From Bacteroidota bacterium (GTDB lineage: Bacteria; Bacteroidota; Bacteroidia; Chitinophagales; BACL12), in NCBI GenBank assembly GCA_016706865.1, contig JADJIS010000002.1:434001-498000 (forward strand): 64,000 bases of DNA. Direction: 5' to 3'. Below the pieces are notes generated by a model that made no database searches, was not told where the DNA came from, and saw only the letters and a program-made list of their open reading frames with translations. A program made the translations under genes and the position numbers. Shown here piece after piece: positions 41,167-49,815 of this stretch (position 1 is its first letter; the number at the start of each line of letters is the position of its first letter).

Positions 41167-42750
41167 ATGGTAGACGTAAAACCTGATGAAATTTCCGCGA
41201 TTCTTCGCCAGCAGTTAAGCAACTTTAAAACAAGTTCTGAATTAGAAGAAGTTGGAACAGTTTTGCAAGTTGGAGATGGTATTGCACGTATTTATGGATT
41301 AAATAATGCAAAATCCGGAGAACTTGTATCTTTTGAAAATGGCGTTCGCGCAATCGTTTTGAACCTTGAGGAAGATAATGTGGGTGTGGTATTAATGGGT
41401 GCAAGCGATAATATTAAAGAAGGAGATACTGTTCGACGCACAGGAAATATCGCGAGCATTAAAGTAGGCGAAAGCATGCTTGGCCGCGTGGTAAATGCAT
41501 TGGGGGAACCTATCGACGGTAAGGGTCCGTTGGAGGGAGATCTTTATGAAATGCCTTTGGAAAGAAAAGCTCCGGGGGTAATTTATCGTCAGCCGGTAAA
41601 CGAACCATTACAAACAGGTTTAAAACCAATTGATGCCATGATCCCGATCGGAAGAGGTCAGCGTGAGTTGATCATCGGCGATCGTCAGACAGGTAAAACG
41701 GCAATTGCAATTGATACTATTATCAATCAAAGAGAATTTTTTGAATCAGGAAATCCTGTTTATTGTATTTATGTTGCATGCGGACAAAAAAATTCGACCG
41801 TTGCACAGGTTGCAAAAACATTAACTGATCACGGTGCGATGGATTATACAGTAATTGTTGCAGCTTCAGCATCTGATCCTGCTCCTTTACAATTTTACGC
41901 TCCTTTCGCAGGTGCTGCTATCGGAGAATTTTTCAGAGATACAGGACGTCCTGCATTAATTATTTATGATGATCTTTCGAAACAAGCTGTTGCTTATCGT
42001 GAGGTGTCATTATTATTACGTCGCCCACCGGGACGTGAAGCATATCCGGGAGATGTATTTTATCTGCACAGTCGTTTATTGGAACGCGCAGCCAAGATCA
42101 TCAACAACGATCTTATCGCATCACAAATGAACGATCTTCCTGATACTATTAAACATTTAGTAAAAGGTGGCGGATCATTAACAGCATTACCAATTATTGA
42201 AACGCAGGCTGGTGACGTTTCTGCATATATTCCTACCAACGTAATTTCCATTACCGATGGTCAGATATTTTTGGAAACCAATTTATTTAACTCCGGTGTT
42301 CGTCCCGCAATTAACGTAGGTATCTCTGTAAGTCGCGTGGGTGGAAATGCACAGATCAAATCGATGAAAAAAGTTGCCGGAACATTAAAATTAGATCAGG
42401 CACAATACCGCGAATTAGAGGCATTCTCTAAATTCGGTTCCGACTTAGATGCTGCAACAATGGCAGTATTAAATAAAGGAAAACGCAACGTGGAAATATT
42501 GAAACAAAAACAATATTCACCAATGTCGGTTGAAAAACAAATTGCAATTATTTATTTGGGAACAAGAGGTTTATTAACTGAAATTCCTGTTGAAAAAATA
42601 AAGCAATTTGAAGATGCTTATGTTACTTATTTAGAGGCGCATAACAAAGAATTATTAAACGACCTTAAAGCAGGTAAATTAACAGACGAAATGACGGCTA
42701 CAATGGAAAAAATTGGTGCCGACATGAGTAAACAATATAAAACTGCATAA
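41167..42750 (+). CDS. atpA: ATP synthase F1 subunit alpha
   Basis: Non-catalytic nucleotide-binding subunit of F1. Walker A GDRQTGKTAI at about residues 172-181, Walker B region ALIIYDDLSKQAVAYREVSL, the alpha signature PAINVGISVSRVGG, and the Arg finger within VSRVGG. 527 aa, complete. Followed by atpG after 6 bp. The catalytic beta subunit gene is not here; in Bacteroidota atpDC commonly lie elsewhere. Confidence 0.97.
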   Translation: MVDVKPDEISAILRQQLSNFKTSSELEEVGTVLQVGDGIARIYGLNNAKSGELVSFENGVRAIVLNLEEDNVGVVLMGASDNIKEGDTVRRTGNIASIKVGESMLGRVVNALGEPIDGKGPLEGDLYEMPLERKAPGVIYRQPVNEPLQTGLKPIDAMIPIGRGQRELIIGDRQTGKTAIAIDTIINQREFFESGNPVYCIYVACGQKNSTVAQVAKTLTDHGAMDYTVIVAASASDPAPLQFYAPFAGAAIGEFFRDTGRPALIIYDDLSKQAVAYREVSLLLRRPPGREAYPGDVFYLHSRLLERAAKIINNDLIASQMNDLPDTIKHLVKGGGSLTALPIIETQAGDVSAYIPTNVISITDGQIFLETNLFNSGVRPAINVGISVSRVGGNAQIKSMKKVAGTLKLDQAQYRELEAFSKFGSDLDAATMAVLNKGKRNVEILKQKQYSPMSVEKQIAIIYLGTRGLLTEIPVEKIKQFEDAYVTYLEAHNKELLNDLKAGKLTDEMTATMEKIGADMSKQYKTA

Positions 42751-42756
42751 CAATAC

Positions 42757-43641
42757 ATGTCAGGTAAATTAAAAGAAGTCCGCACCCGAATTACTTCGGT
42801 AATAAGCACCCAGCAGATCACAAAGGCCATGAAAATGGTGAGTGCTGCCAAGTTGCGCAGAGCACAGGATGCAGTGGTACAAATGCGTCCCTATGCCATG
42901 AAAATGGGGGAACTGCTAAGTAATATTGCAGGTGCTTCTCAGGGCGATGTAAAAATTGAATTTGCCAAAGAACGCGAGGTAAAAAATGTATTGATCGTTT
43001 TAATTACTTCTGATAAAGGATTATGCGGAGCATTTAACGGTAACGTTGTTAAAGCAGCAAAAAGATTAATTGAAGAACGTTATAGTCATTTAAATAATCA
43101 GCATATTAAATTGATGTTCATCGGAAAAAAGGCGCATGATGTCATGAAGCGCACAAATTATCCGCAGATACTTGAATTTAAAGAATTATTTCACAAAGTG
43201 AGTTTCGAAAATGTAACCCGTGCAACAGATTATATTAAAGAAGGTTTTGTGAAAAGAGAATTTGATGAAGTGATGGTAATTTACAACCGCTTTAAAAATG
43301 CCGCAACACAATTTTTAGAAACAGAACAATTTCTTCCAATCAAAAAAATTGAAAATAAAACGGAAAAGAAAACCAAAGCCGATTATATTTTCGATCCTGA
43401 AAAAGAAGCAATGATAGAAGAACTTGTTCCGAAAATATTGAATACTACATTCTACAGATATATTCTCGACAGCAACGCATCAGAACACGGTGCACGTATG
43501 ACTGCCATGGACAAAGCTTCCGACAACGCAAATGAATTACTTAAAGAACTCAAAATCTCTTATAACCGTGCTCGTCAGGCTGCAATTACCACAGAATTGA
43601 CCGAGATCGTGAGCGGTGCCGCCGCTCTCCAGGGCGCGTAA
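42757..43641 (+). CDS. atpG: ATP synthase F1 subunit gamma
   Basis: Central rotor shaft. N-terminal coiled coil KEVRTRITSVISTQQITKAM, middle SDKGLCGAFNGN, and the C-terminal helix with EHGARMTAMDKASDNANEL and NRARQAAITTELTEIVSGAAAL. 294 aa. It ends the operon. After the stop no hairpin terminator is visible; the sequence passes through GCGGGCGCGAGGCGCGCG straight into GGACACA-type heptamers. Confidence 0.96.
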   Translation: MSGKLKEVRTRITSVISTQQITKAMKMVSAAKLRRAQDAVVQMRPYAMKMGELLSNIAGASQGDVKIEFAKEREVKNVLIVLITSDKGLCGAFNGNVVKAAKRLIEERYSHLNNQHIKLMFIGKKAHDVMKRTNYPQILEFKELFHKVSFENVTRATDYIKEGFVKREFDEVMVIYNRFKNAATQFLETEQFLPIKKIENKTEKKTKADYIFDPEKEAMIEELVPKILNTTFYRYILDSNASEHGARMTAMDKASDNANELLKELKISYNRARQAAITTELTEIVSGAAALQGA

Positions 43642-43659
43642 GCGGGCGCGAGGCGCGCG

Positions 43660-43715
43660 ACAAGGGACACAAGACACAGGACTTGACAAAGGACAAGGTA
43701 ATGTGGACATAGGAA
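43660..43715. repeat. GGACACA / GACATAG 7-bp words after atpG
   Basis: ACAAGGGACACAAGACACAG, GACTTGACAAAGGACAAGG, GGACATAGGAAAACAAAATG. The same words as in the arrays at 44335 and 51135. It begins about 20 bp after the atpG stop. Confidence 0.65.
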
Positions 43716-43747
43716 AACAAAATGTGTTCATTTGTATGGTGGAAAAA

Positions 43748-43820
43748 GGGGAACCTGCCTGACGCGGTCAGCAGGCAGGCGCGGATGACGCGGATCTTGC
43801 GGATTTAAAGTGATAAATTT
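43748..43820 (+). repeat. Interspersed element, family C copy 2
   Basis: GGGAACCTGCCTGACGCGGT and CAGCAGGCAGGCGCGGATG form a hairpin of family D type, then GACGCGGATCTTGCGGATTT. Corresponds block by block to 13591-13654; the hairpin sequences differ but both fold. Confidence 0.75.
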
Positions 43821-43835
43821 TTGGAATAAAAAAAT

Positions 43836-44030
43836 TCCTAAAACCCCGGGTAGGGGTGACATTATTATAGTAAATCCAGAAATAAAAAAAAACCACAACC
43901 CCGGGTAGGGGTGGTATTATTATAGTAAATCCAGAAATAAAATAAACCACAACCCCGGGTAGGGGTGGTATTATTATAGTAAATCCAGAAATAAAAAAAA
44001 CCACAACCCCGGGTAGGGGTGGTATTATAT
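43836..44030. repeat. 54-55 bp tandem repeat, four copies
   Basis: CCCCGGG cores at 43844, 43899, 43953 and 44007. Each unit is AACCCCGGGTAGGGGTGGTA followed by TTATTATAGTAAATCCAGAA and ATAAA. The core folds (ACCCC / GGGGT, loop GGGTA). The fourth copy is truncated after the core. No variable spacers, so not CRISPR. Confidence 0.9.
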
Positions 44031-44193
44031 CTCACAGTTTAAACACGATATGTAAAATTGAGTAAATAATCTTCAGGATATCATATTTAATCAAACATCG
44101 GATTTAGAATAAATGAATGTTGAGTTAATTAGGTAATTGCGAATTATAGTATTCAAATTTGATTTACCTTGCACAATGGTTCGGTATGATGGG

Positions 44194-44300
44194 ATATAAT
44201 GGCATCCGCCGCGGCGGATTAAATCTCCTCTGCATTAAAGGTTTTTCTATAATGATGCCACCCCTATCCGGGGTTAAATCTCTTTTGGATTTAAATGATA
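44194..44300. repeat. Two units with conserved flanks and different palindromes
   Basis: Unit 1 ATAATGGC-ATCCGCCGCGGCGGAT-TAAATCTCCTCTG (perfect 16-bp palindrome at 44204-44219). Unit 2 ATGATGCC-ACCCCTATCCGGGGT-TAAATCTCTTTTG. Flanks align, palindromes do not; unit 2 core is the reverse complement of a variant of the 43836-44030 core. The rest of the gap to 44988 (other than the word run and hairpin listed) is A+T-rich with no gene. Confidence 0.7.
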
Positions 44301-44334
44301 TTTTTTAATTGAACTTCTTCGTGGATTAATAGGG

Positions 44335-44425
44335 GGAGGTGATACAGGATAAAGGACACAAGACACTGGACAGACATGGATATTGGAATGTGACACAGGA
44401 AAACAAACAGTGGTTTTTGTAAAGT
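44335..44425. repeat. GGACACA heptamer words plus GGAAAACAAACAGTGG block
   Basis: GATACAGGATAAAGGACACA, AGACACTGGACAGACATGG, then ACAGGAAAACAAACAGTGGT, the block repeated seven times at 51205-51860. Confidence 0.7.
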
Positions 44426-44439
44426 TCCTAACTCGGAGA

Positions 44440-44474
44440 TAGTGAGGCTCTCGCTCTTCGCGAGGGTCTCACTA
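44440..44474 (+). repeat. Interspersed hairpin, family A copy 3
   Basis: TAGTGAG-GCT-CTCGC, loop TCTTC, GCGAG-GGT-CTCACTA. Same strand as copy 1, opposite to copy 2. Confidence 0.85.
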
Positions 44475-44988
44475 ACGGTTTAGACCAAAAATTTCTCAAG
44501 AAATGTAAATTCCCTGATAATGTTCAAGTAGTTAAAATAGTTGAAATTGGTTAACTACCAAGCTATATTTATCAATGCTTTAATCTGCCTACTGCCCACT
44601 TTTTACTACTCTCTGCTCAAAGCTTAGTCCTCTCTTAATAAAGCTACAAAAAATTTTCTTCGCAACAGCTCCTGGTGGTAATGAAACAATAGGTTAAAAT
44701 TTGTCAAGTTGGACAAGAAATTTTAGCGTTTTTTTTGAAATGGTATCATTTTTATATAGTTTTATACAAAATTAGTGGGAAAGCAGCTATAAAAAATATC
44801 CGAATTTTGTTCACAAAAGGATAAAGTTTGCGCCAAATGTAAATTATTAAGCGGTTGTTATTCCTTAATTTATTTAAGAAATATTATAATCTTTTTAGAT
44901 ATAAAAGTTAAGCAATTATTATTAAAATCAGACAAATCTAACACAAGTAACCAATAGAATAAATTGATTAGTTACTAATTGAACTGCA

Positions 44989-47238
44989 ATGAAAAGGAAA
45001 ATTCTCTGTGCCTTTATCGGATTATACACATTATTTTTTTCGTGGGAGTTGCCTGCACAGATTCAATTTTTAAATCAAAACAAGACGTATAATTTTACTA
45101 GTTTTAGTAAAATTCCTAAAGAGGTTAACATTGAATTAACCCAACTTACCCCTGAAAATTTTCAAACTCATCCTGAATTTGGGACCCTGCAATATGGAGC
45201 CCCATGTACCGACTGTTACGAATTAATTCAAAAAAGAACTCCTAATTCCAAATATTTTGTTGATAAAAACACGTCCGGTCAATTATTTTCGGTGGTTACT
45301 TCATATAACGACTTGCATTATAAAAATGAAAAAGGAGAAATGCTGACCATTGACCCTCGGTTAAAACCGTCTCCGGAAAACAATCACATTTTTTTTGCCA
45401 ATCAGCAACTTAATCCTACACGATTAAATATTGAATCCCATTTTGCAGCAATACAAATTACACCAGAATTTGAATATCAATTCAATCAATTTCTTAGTTT
45501 AAAAACTTCTGATGGTAACGAAAAAATAAATAACACGCATGTAACGATAGGGGAAGATGGATGTATTTATGAGAATGCATGGGATGGAATTGAAATGAAA
45601 GAATTATTTGGCAAAGGATCTATTGAATCCATCTTTACAATTTATAATTTAAACAGTATTGATCCCGAAAGTGATTATACAATTATAGAAGAAATAATAA
45701 ATATCCCTTCAAATTATTCATTAGAATATGATCAATATGAAGGAGAATTTATTAGTGATGATCTATGGAATGGTGAACTCGTAATTAATGATGAATTGGG
45801 CAGAGAAATTATTAGATACAGTGGTCTTACATTACATGATAATAGCTTAGATTCAAATCAATATTCAGGATTTGAATCTAAATTAATAGGTTACAAAATT
45901 ATCAAGGAAGATGGTAAATGGTTGCTTCAAATTTATTTGAATAATGAATGGCTAACTTCAGAAAATCGAGTTTTCCCTGTTGTAATTGATCCATTAGTTA
46001 CAGCTTCAACGGTTTGGGCAGGATCTAATGGAAGTGCATTCAACCCTAATTATTGTTCTTTGATTTTTGACATTACTTTGCCGGCAAATTCAACCTTTTC
46101 AAACTGCACTCTTTACCACACAATAAGAACCGGAACTGCTTGCGCAAATACTTGTTGGTTGAGTGATATATTTATAACCTACGTTACATCGTGTACTTCT
46201 AGTGGGTATTGGGGTTGTGTTGGTTGTGATGTTGGTGGTGTATGGACTCCAGCAGTTGGCCTAAGTATTCCTGCATTAGTAACTTGCTTTCCGCCTTCTT
46301 GCGCAGATCAGGTTGTGCCCTTTGAAGTGCAAATGTTAAGAGGTTATTGTGCAGGAGGTACACCTACTGCATGTACCACAAATTGCTTAAGAATAACTGA
46401 TCAATCTGTAATAGTTGAGGGCAGAACTGTAGAAGTAACGGCACTTGCAGAAGGCGCTACCGCATATACCGTTGTAAATTGTGCTGATCAATCAGGTTAT
46501 TTGTCAGCTTCAACACCAAATTATGGCGTGCCGGGCTATACTTATACGTGGACACCTGGGCCTTTAACCGGCAGTCCTGTGTTTGTGGTTTTTCCAATGG
46601 GTGTTACCGTTTATACCTTAACTATAACGGATGCATGCGGAAATACTGCAACAGATAATGTTACCGTTACCAATAACTGTTTATTATTGCCAATAGATCT
46701 ACTCAGTTTCAGTGGTTATAATCAGGATAAGAAAAATTATCTCAACTGGGTTACTGCTTCAGAAAAAAACAATAGTGGTTTTATAATCGAACGATCACCT
46801 ACCGGATTACAATTTGAACCTATAGGAAACGTTGAAGGTAATGGCACTACAAATCAAAATTCCGATTATAGATTTATCGACGTCAAACCTTTTGAAGGGG
46901 TAAATTACTACCGATTAAAACAACTGGATGAAAATGAGCAATTTACTTATTCCAGTATAATAGCAATTAATAGTGGTGTAGTATCGAATAATCAAGTGAT
47001 AGTAAATAATGAAATAATAAAGGATAATAATTTAGATCTAACAATTTTTTCTACTTCTGTTGGTCAATCCGAAATCTTTATATATGATATGACCGGGGCA
47101 GCTGTTGCTTCCCATAAATTATATGTGGGGTCAGGTGCCAATACCGTAAGTTTTCAAATTCCATCATTGGCCAAGGGTGTCTATATCATATCATTTAGTA
47201 GAGACGGCGAAATTACAGAAACTAAATTTATCTACTAA
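44989..47238 (+). CDS. T9SS type A sorting-domain protein, function unknown
   Basis: Signal peptide MKRKILCAFIGLYTLFFSWELPAQ, then a long N-terminal region without a family I know (CTDCYELIQKRTPNSKY; VVTSYNDLHYKNEKGEM; VFPVVIDPLV), a cysteine-rich stretch (residues 365-480: CANTCWL, CTSSGYWGCVGCD, CADQ, CTTNC), a segment with TYTWTPGPLTG, the FN3-like LPIDLLSFSGYN...LNWVTASEKNNSGFIIERS common in this class, and a sorting domain (TIFSTSVGQSEIFIYDMTG). 749 aa. The cysteine cluster is likely disulfide-bonded. Alone between two large non-coding regions. Confidence 0.82.
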   Translation: MKRKILCAFIGLYTLFFSWELPAQIQFLNQNKTYNFTSFSKIPKEVNIELTQLTPENFQTHPEFGTLQYGAPCTDCYELIQKRTPNSKYFVDKNTSGQLFSVVTSYNDLHYKNEKGEMLTIDPRLKPSPENNHIFFANQQLNPTRLNIESHFAAIQITPEFEYQFNQFLSLKTSDGNEKINNTHVTIGEDGCIYENAWDGIEMKELFGKGSIESIFTIYNLNSIDPESDYTIIEEIINIPSNYSLEYDQYEGEFISDDLWNGELVINDELGREIIRYSGLTLHDNSLDSNQYSGFESKLIGYKIIKEDGKWLLQIYLNNEWLTSENRVFPVVIDPLVTASTVWAGSNGSAFNPNYCSLIFDITLPANSTFSNCTLYHTIRTGTACANTCWLSDIFITYVTSCTSSGYWGCVGCDVGGVWTPAVGLSIPALVTCFPPSCADQVVPFEVQMLRGYCAGGTPTACTTNCLRITDQSVIVEGRTVEVTALAEGATAYTVVNCADQSGYLSASTPNYGVPGYTYTWTPGPLTGSPVFVVFPMGVTVYTLTITDACGNTATDNVTVTNNCLLLPIDLLSFSGYNQDKKNYLNWVTASEKNNSGFIIERSPTGLQFEPIGNVEGNGTTNQNSDYRFIDVKPFEGVNYYRLKQLDENEQFTYSSIIAINSGVVSNNQVIVNNEIIKDNNLDLTIFSTSVGQSEIFIYDMTGAAVASHKLYVGSGANTVSFQIPSLAKGVYIISFSRDGEITETKFIY

Positions 47239-47428
47239 TCATTTTTTTCTATTCCCAGATTTTTATTACCCTCCAACTAATTGCTCTATGTCTCTGTTAA
47301 AAATTAACTATTTACCGTTTTGAATAAATTTTTATTGGTGATGATCTCCTATAATAAATGTAAAAATATTTGACGGGTTGGAAAAGGATGGCAAAACCAG
47401 TTGAATAATACAGGAAATATACAAAGTG

Positions 47429-47459
47429 TTTGGTGTACAATCATTATTGCCTATTTTTG
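47429..47459 (+). promoter_or_regulatory. Complete Bacteroidota promoter for the CBU_0592-like gene
   Basis: TTTG at 47429-47432, 19 bp spacer, TATTTTTG at 47452-47459. Best -33/-7 pair in the window. Start codon 18 bp downstream. Confidence 0.7.
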
Positions 47460-47477
47460 GATATTAAAATTGAACAC

Positions 47478-47720
47478 ATGGAAATTTCAAATATTCTCGG
47501 AACAATAGGAGTTACTTTATTATTACTCGCGTATTTCTTGCATTTAAGAAATATAATATCGCATACCGGAATATTTTATATTGCACTTAATTTTTCAGGT
47601 GCTGTAATAGCATGTATTTCTTCACTCTTGTTGCAATTTTATCCCTTCGTTGTATTGGAGGGAATTTGGGCCATTGTTTCGCTTATGCCTTTGTGGAATA
47701 AAAAGAAAATTATTTCGTAA
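47478..47720 (+). CDS. CBU_0592-like small membrane protein
   Basis: Three closely spaced hydrophobic segments in 80 residues (ILGTIGVTLLLLAYFLHLR, GIFYIALNFSGAVIACISSL, FVVLEGIWAIVSLMPLW). The WxxxSLMPLW end and LLAYFL start match the CBU_0592 family of unknown function. The open frame extends to 47430, but ATG 47478 lies correctly after the promoter. Convergent with the thioredoxin-fold gene, 8 bp apart. Confidence 0.8.
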   Translation: MEISNILGTIGVTLLLLAYFLHLRNIISHTGIFYIALNFSGAVIACISSLLLQFYPFVVLEGIWAIVSLMPLWNKKKIIS

Positions 47721-47728
47721 TTATGAAT

Positions 47729-48901
47729 TTAATTTTCACATTGTGTAAGCACTAAATTTGCCTCACTTACATTCATATTATTAGTTAGTCCGAGCTCCTT
47801 TGCTTTTATTGCAAATTCTTTGGCGTGAGTTTTATCCTTTGCTTTGAGATATAAATTTGCTGCTGCCAGAAAATTATAATATTCAGGACGCAAATCTGCG
47901 GCGCGTTCTGCAAATTTTACGGCTTTTTTTAATGCTTCTGGATCGCTTGCGTTTTTGTTAAAAACATCACATATTCTTCGCAACACATTAGCGTCGTTCC
48001 AAACGAATCTTTCAGCGCCCTTAAGGGAAACGAGCATATAATCATCCCACATTTTATTTTTTTCATACACATTAAGATCATTGATAAAAATGAGAGAATC
48101 TACAATTTGAAAATGTAATTGTTCTGCAGCTTTGCGATTTTTAAAATATACTAAAGTATCGTTTGCATTTGCTGGAGATTGTAAATTATATGCGGCAGTG
48201 AGATAGATCTTTCTGTCCACTTTTTTTTGTGTGACAATTGCTGCATAGGCGTCTTTATTTGCGATCATGTATTTAAATACTTCTGATCCCATATCGCTTA
48301 CACTCATGCTAAAAATTTTCCAATTTGCAGGAGTTACTTCCGGATTTTTATCATGTGCATGGAAATACATATTAGCTACTGATTGCGTTTGTAATCTTCC
48401 TCTAGATAAAACCAATAAATAATTATAACACGCGGTGGAATCTTTTGTGTTTTTATCAAAGGCTGCTTTTACTGTTGGTATCTGATTTTTTGGATCTAAT
48501 GCCAGCCTTCCCTGATTAATAAATTCCTCCGCTTTAAATTCTCCTACAAATTGATAGAGCAATTCGGCATTGCTGTTTAAAATAATAAATGTAGGAAAGG
48601 AAGTGATGTAAAATCGTTTTAAATAGGCTTTTGCTTTTTCGGTATCCTGAAGATCTTCTTTTACGCAGATGTAGGTTTTATTATAAAAGTTTGCAAGCGC
48701 AGTATCAATAAAAACTTCATTCAACATTTTTTCACAATGTCCGCAAGTTGCCTGATACGCCATGAATAAAACCGGTTTTTTTTCAATAGCGGATGTTTTT
48801 ACTGCTTCTTCCAGGGTTAAAGGCCTGAAATTGATGGTTTGCGACTGAAGATTTGTATTTGAAAGAGCCAGCAGGAAGCAGAAAACTAAAATATATTTCA
48901 T
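47729..48901 (-). CDS. Exported thioredoxin-fold protein with TPR-like C-terminus
   Basis: Signal peptide MKYILVFCFLLALSNTNLQSQ, then a thioredoxin domain (residues 22-135) with CxxC C53-G-H-C56 in YQATCGHCEKM and the cis-Pro region SFPTFIILNSNAEL. The C-terminal 250 residues are helical with repeated AA-rich TPR-like helices (AVKFAERAADLRPEYYNFLA). Likely periplasmic thiol-disulfide role on unknown partners. I start at ATG 48901; the longer frame to 48982 covers the divergent scpB promoter region. Confidence 0.83.
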   Translation of the reverse strand: MKYILVFCFLLALSNTNLQSQTINFRPLTLEEAVKTSAIEKKPVLFMAYQATCGHCEKMLNEVFIDTALANFYNKTYICVKEDLQDTEKAKAYLKRFYITSFPTFIILNSNAELLYQFVGEFKAEEFINQGRLALDPKNQIPTVKAAFDKNTKDSTACYNYLLVLSRGRLQTQSVANMYFHAHDKNPEVTPANWKIFSMSVSDMGSEVFKYMIANKDAYAAIVTQKKVDRKIYLTAAYNLQSPANANDTLVYFKNRKAAEQLHFQIVDSLIFINDLNVYEKNKMWDDYMLVSLKGAERFVWNDANVLRRICDVFNKNASDPEALKKAVKFAERAADLRPEYYNFLAAANLYLKAKDKTHAKEFAIKAKELGLTNNMNVSEANLVLTQCEN

Positions 48902-48987
48902 CGATCCAAAATTAAACATTTGATAGAAATGCTGCTGCCACATCACAAAAATCTCTCCAAAACTCCCCTTCAAACGGCACAATTGTT

Positions 48988-48995
48988 TAGCTTTG
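48988..48995 (+). promoter_or_regulatory. -7 element abutting scpB start
   Basis: TAGCTTTG (exact consensus) followed by CGTCGTG and ATG 49003, so the scpB transcript is nearly or fully leaderless. Confidence 0.5.
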
Positions 48996-49002
48996 CGTCG
49001 TG

Positions 49003-49815
49003 ATGAATGAATTGCATAAACTATTAGAAGCCCTTATTTTCAGCTCCGAACAGCCTATAACTGCAGCTGAATTGCAAACAATTTTATTTACCTATTCGGG
49101 TGAAGAGGTGAGTTTGGAAGCCATTCAGGAACATGTAGATGCGCTCCAAACTAAATATGAGAGCGACGATTATGTGTTTGAGATCGTTAAAACCGGCGGT
49201 GGATATCAGTTTTTGTCAAAACCATACTATCACAAACCCATCACCACTTTATTGCAACACCGGGCTAAAAGAAAATTATCGGTTGCGGCATTGGAGTGTC
49301 TATCAATGATCGCTTATTCTCAACCGATCACAAAAATTGAGATCGAACAGATACGCGGGGTAAACTGCGATCATACCATTCAAAAACTGATGGAACGCGA
49401 TCTTATCAAAATAATAGGTAGAAGTGATACTGCGGGACGACCATTATTATATGGAACAACCCAGTATTTTATGGATTATTTCGGAATAAACGGTCTGGAA
49501 GAATTGCCGAGATTAAAAGAATTTGAGCAAAAAGATATGAGTATTGGCGCTCCTTCCGAGATCATGGAAACCATGAGCGAAGAAGATGCCTATAATCAGG
49601 TGACATTAAATAATGATCGCCGTATGGAAACGGAAATGGAAGTGGAAACTGACACCGTTTTGGAAGATAACAATCAGGAAGAGGTCCTGACTAACGAGCG
49701 TCGCGACGATGCCCAACAAGAAAATTATGAAGAGAACGAACAACAGGACGAACAGGAACTCGGATCGTCCGACGAAGAGAAAGAGCCAGACAACGAACAG
49801 CAGGAAGAGAACTGA
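49003..49815 (+). CDS. scpB: Segregation and condensation protein B
   Basis: Winged-helix kleisin-associated subunit of the SMC-ScpAB chromosome condensation complex. Conserved blocks are LHKLLEALIFSSEQPI, GGYQFLSKPYY, SVAALECLSMIAYSQPITKIEIEQIRG and AGRPLLYGTTQYFMDYFG. I choose ATG 49003; a GTG directly before it is in frame. The core ends near residue 185, and an acidic tail follows (DDAQQENYEENEQQDEQELG) to residue 270. This tail is encoded across 107 bp that also encode, in another frame, the basic N-terminus of the next gene. Confidence 0.94.
   Translation: MNELHKLLEALIFSSEQPITAAELQTILFTYSGEEVSLEAIQEHVDALQTKYESDDYVFEIVKTGGGYQFLSKPYYHKPITTLLQHRAKRKLSVAALECLSMIAYSQPITKIEIEQIRGVNCDHTIQKLMERDLIKIIGRSDTAGRPLLYGTTQYFMDYFGINGLEELPRLKEFEQKDMSIGAPSEIMETMSEEDAYNQVTLNNDRRMETEMEVETDTVLEDNNQEEVLTNERRDDAQQENYEENEQQDEQELGSSDEEKEPDNEQQEEN

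Noticed and set aside
43836..44030. CRISPR array
   Set aside because: Units are contiguous 54-55 bp copies with no variable spacers and no cas genes; it is a simple tandem repeat.
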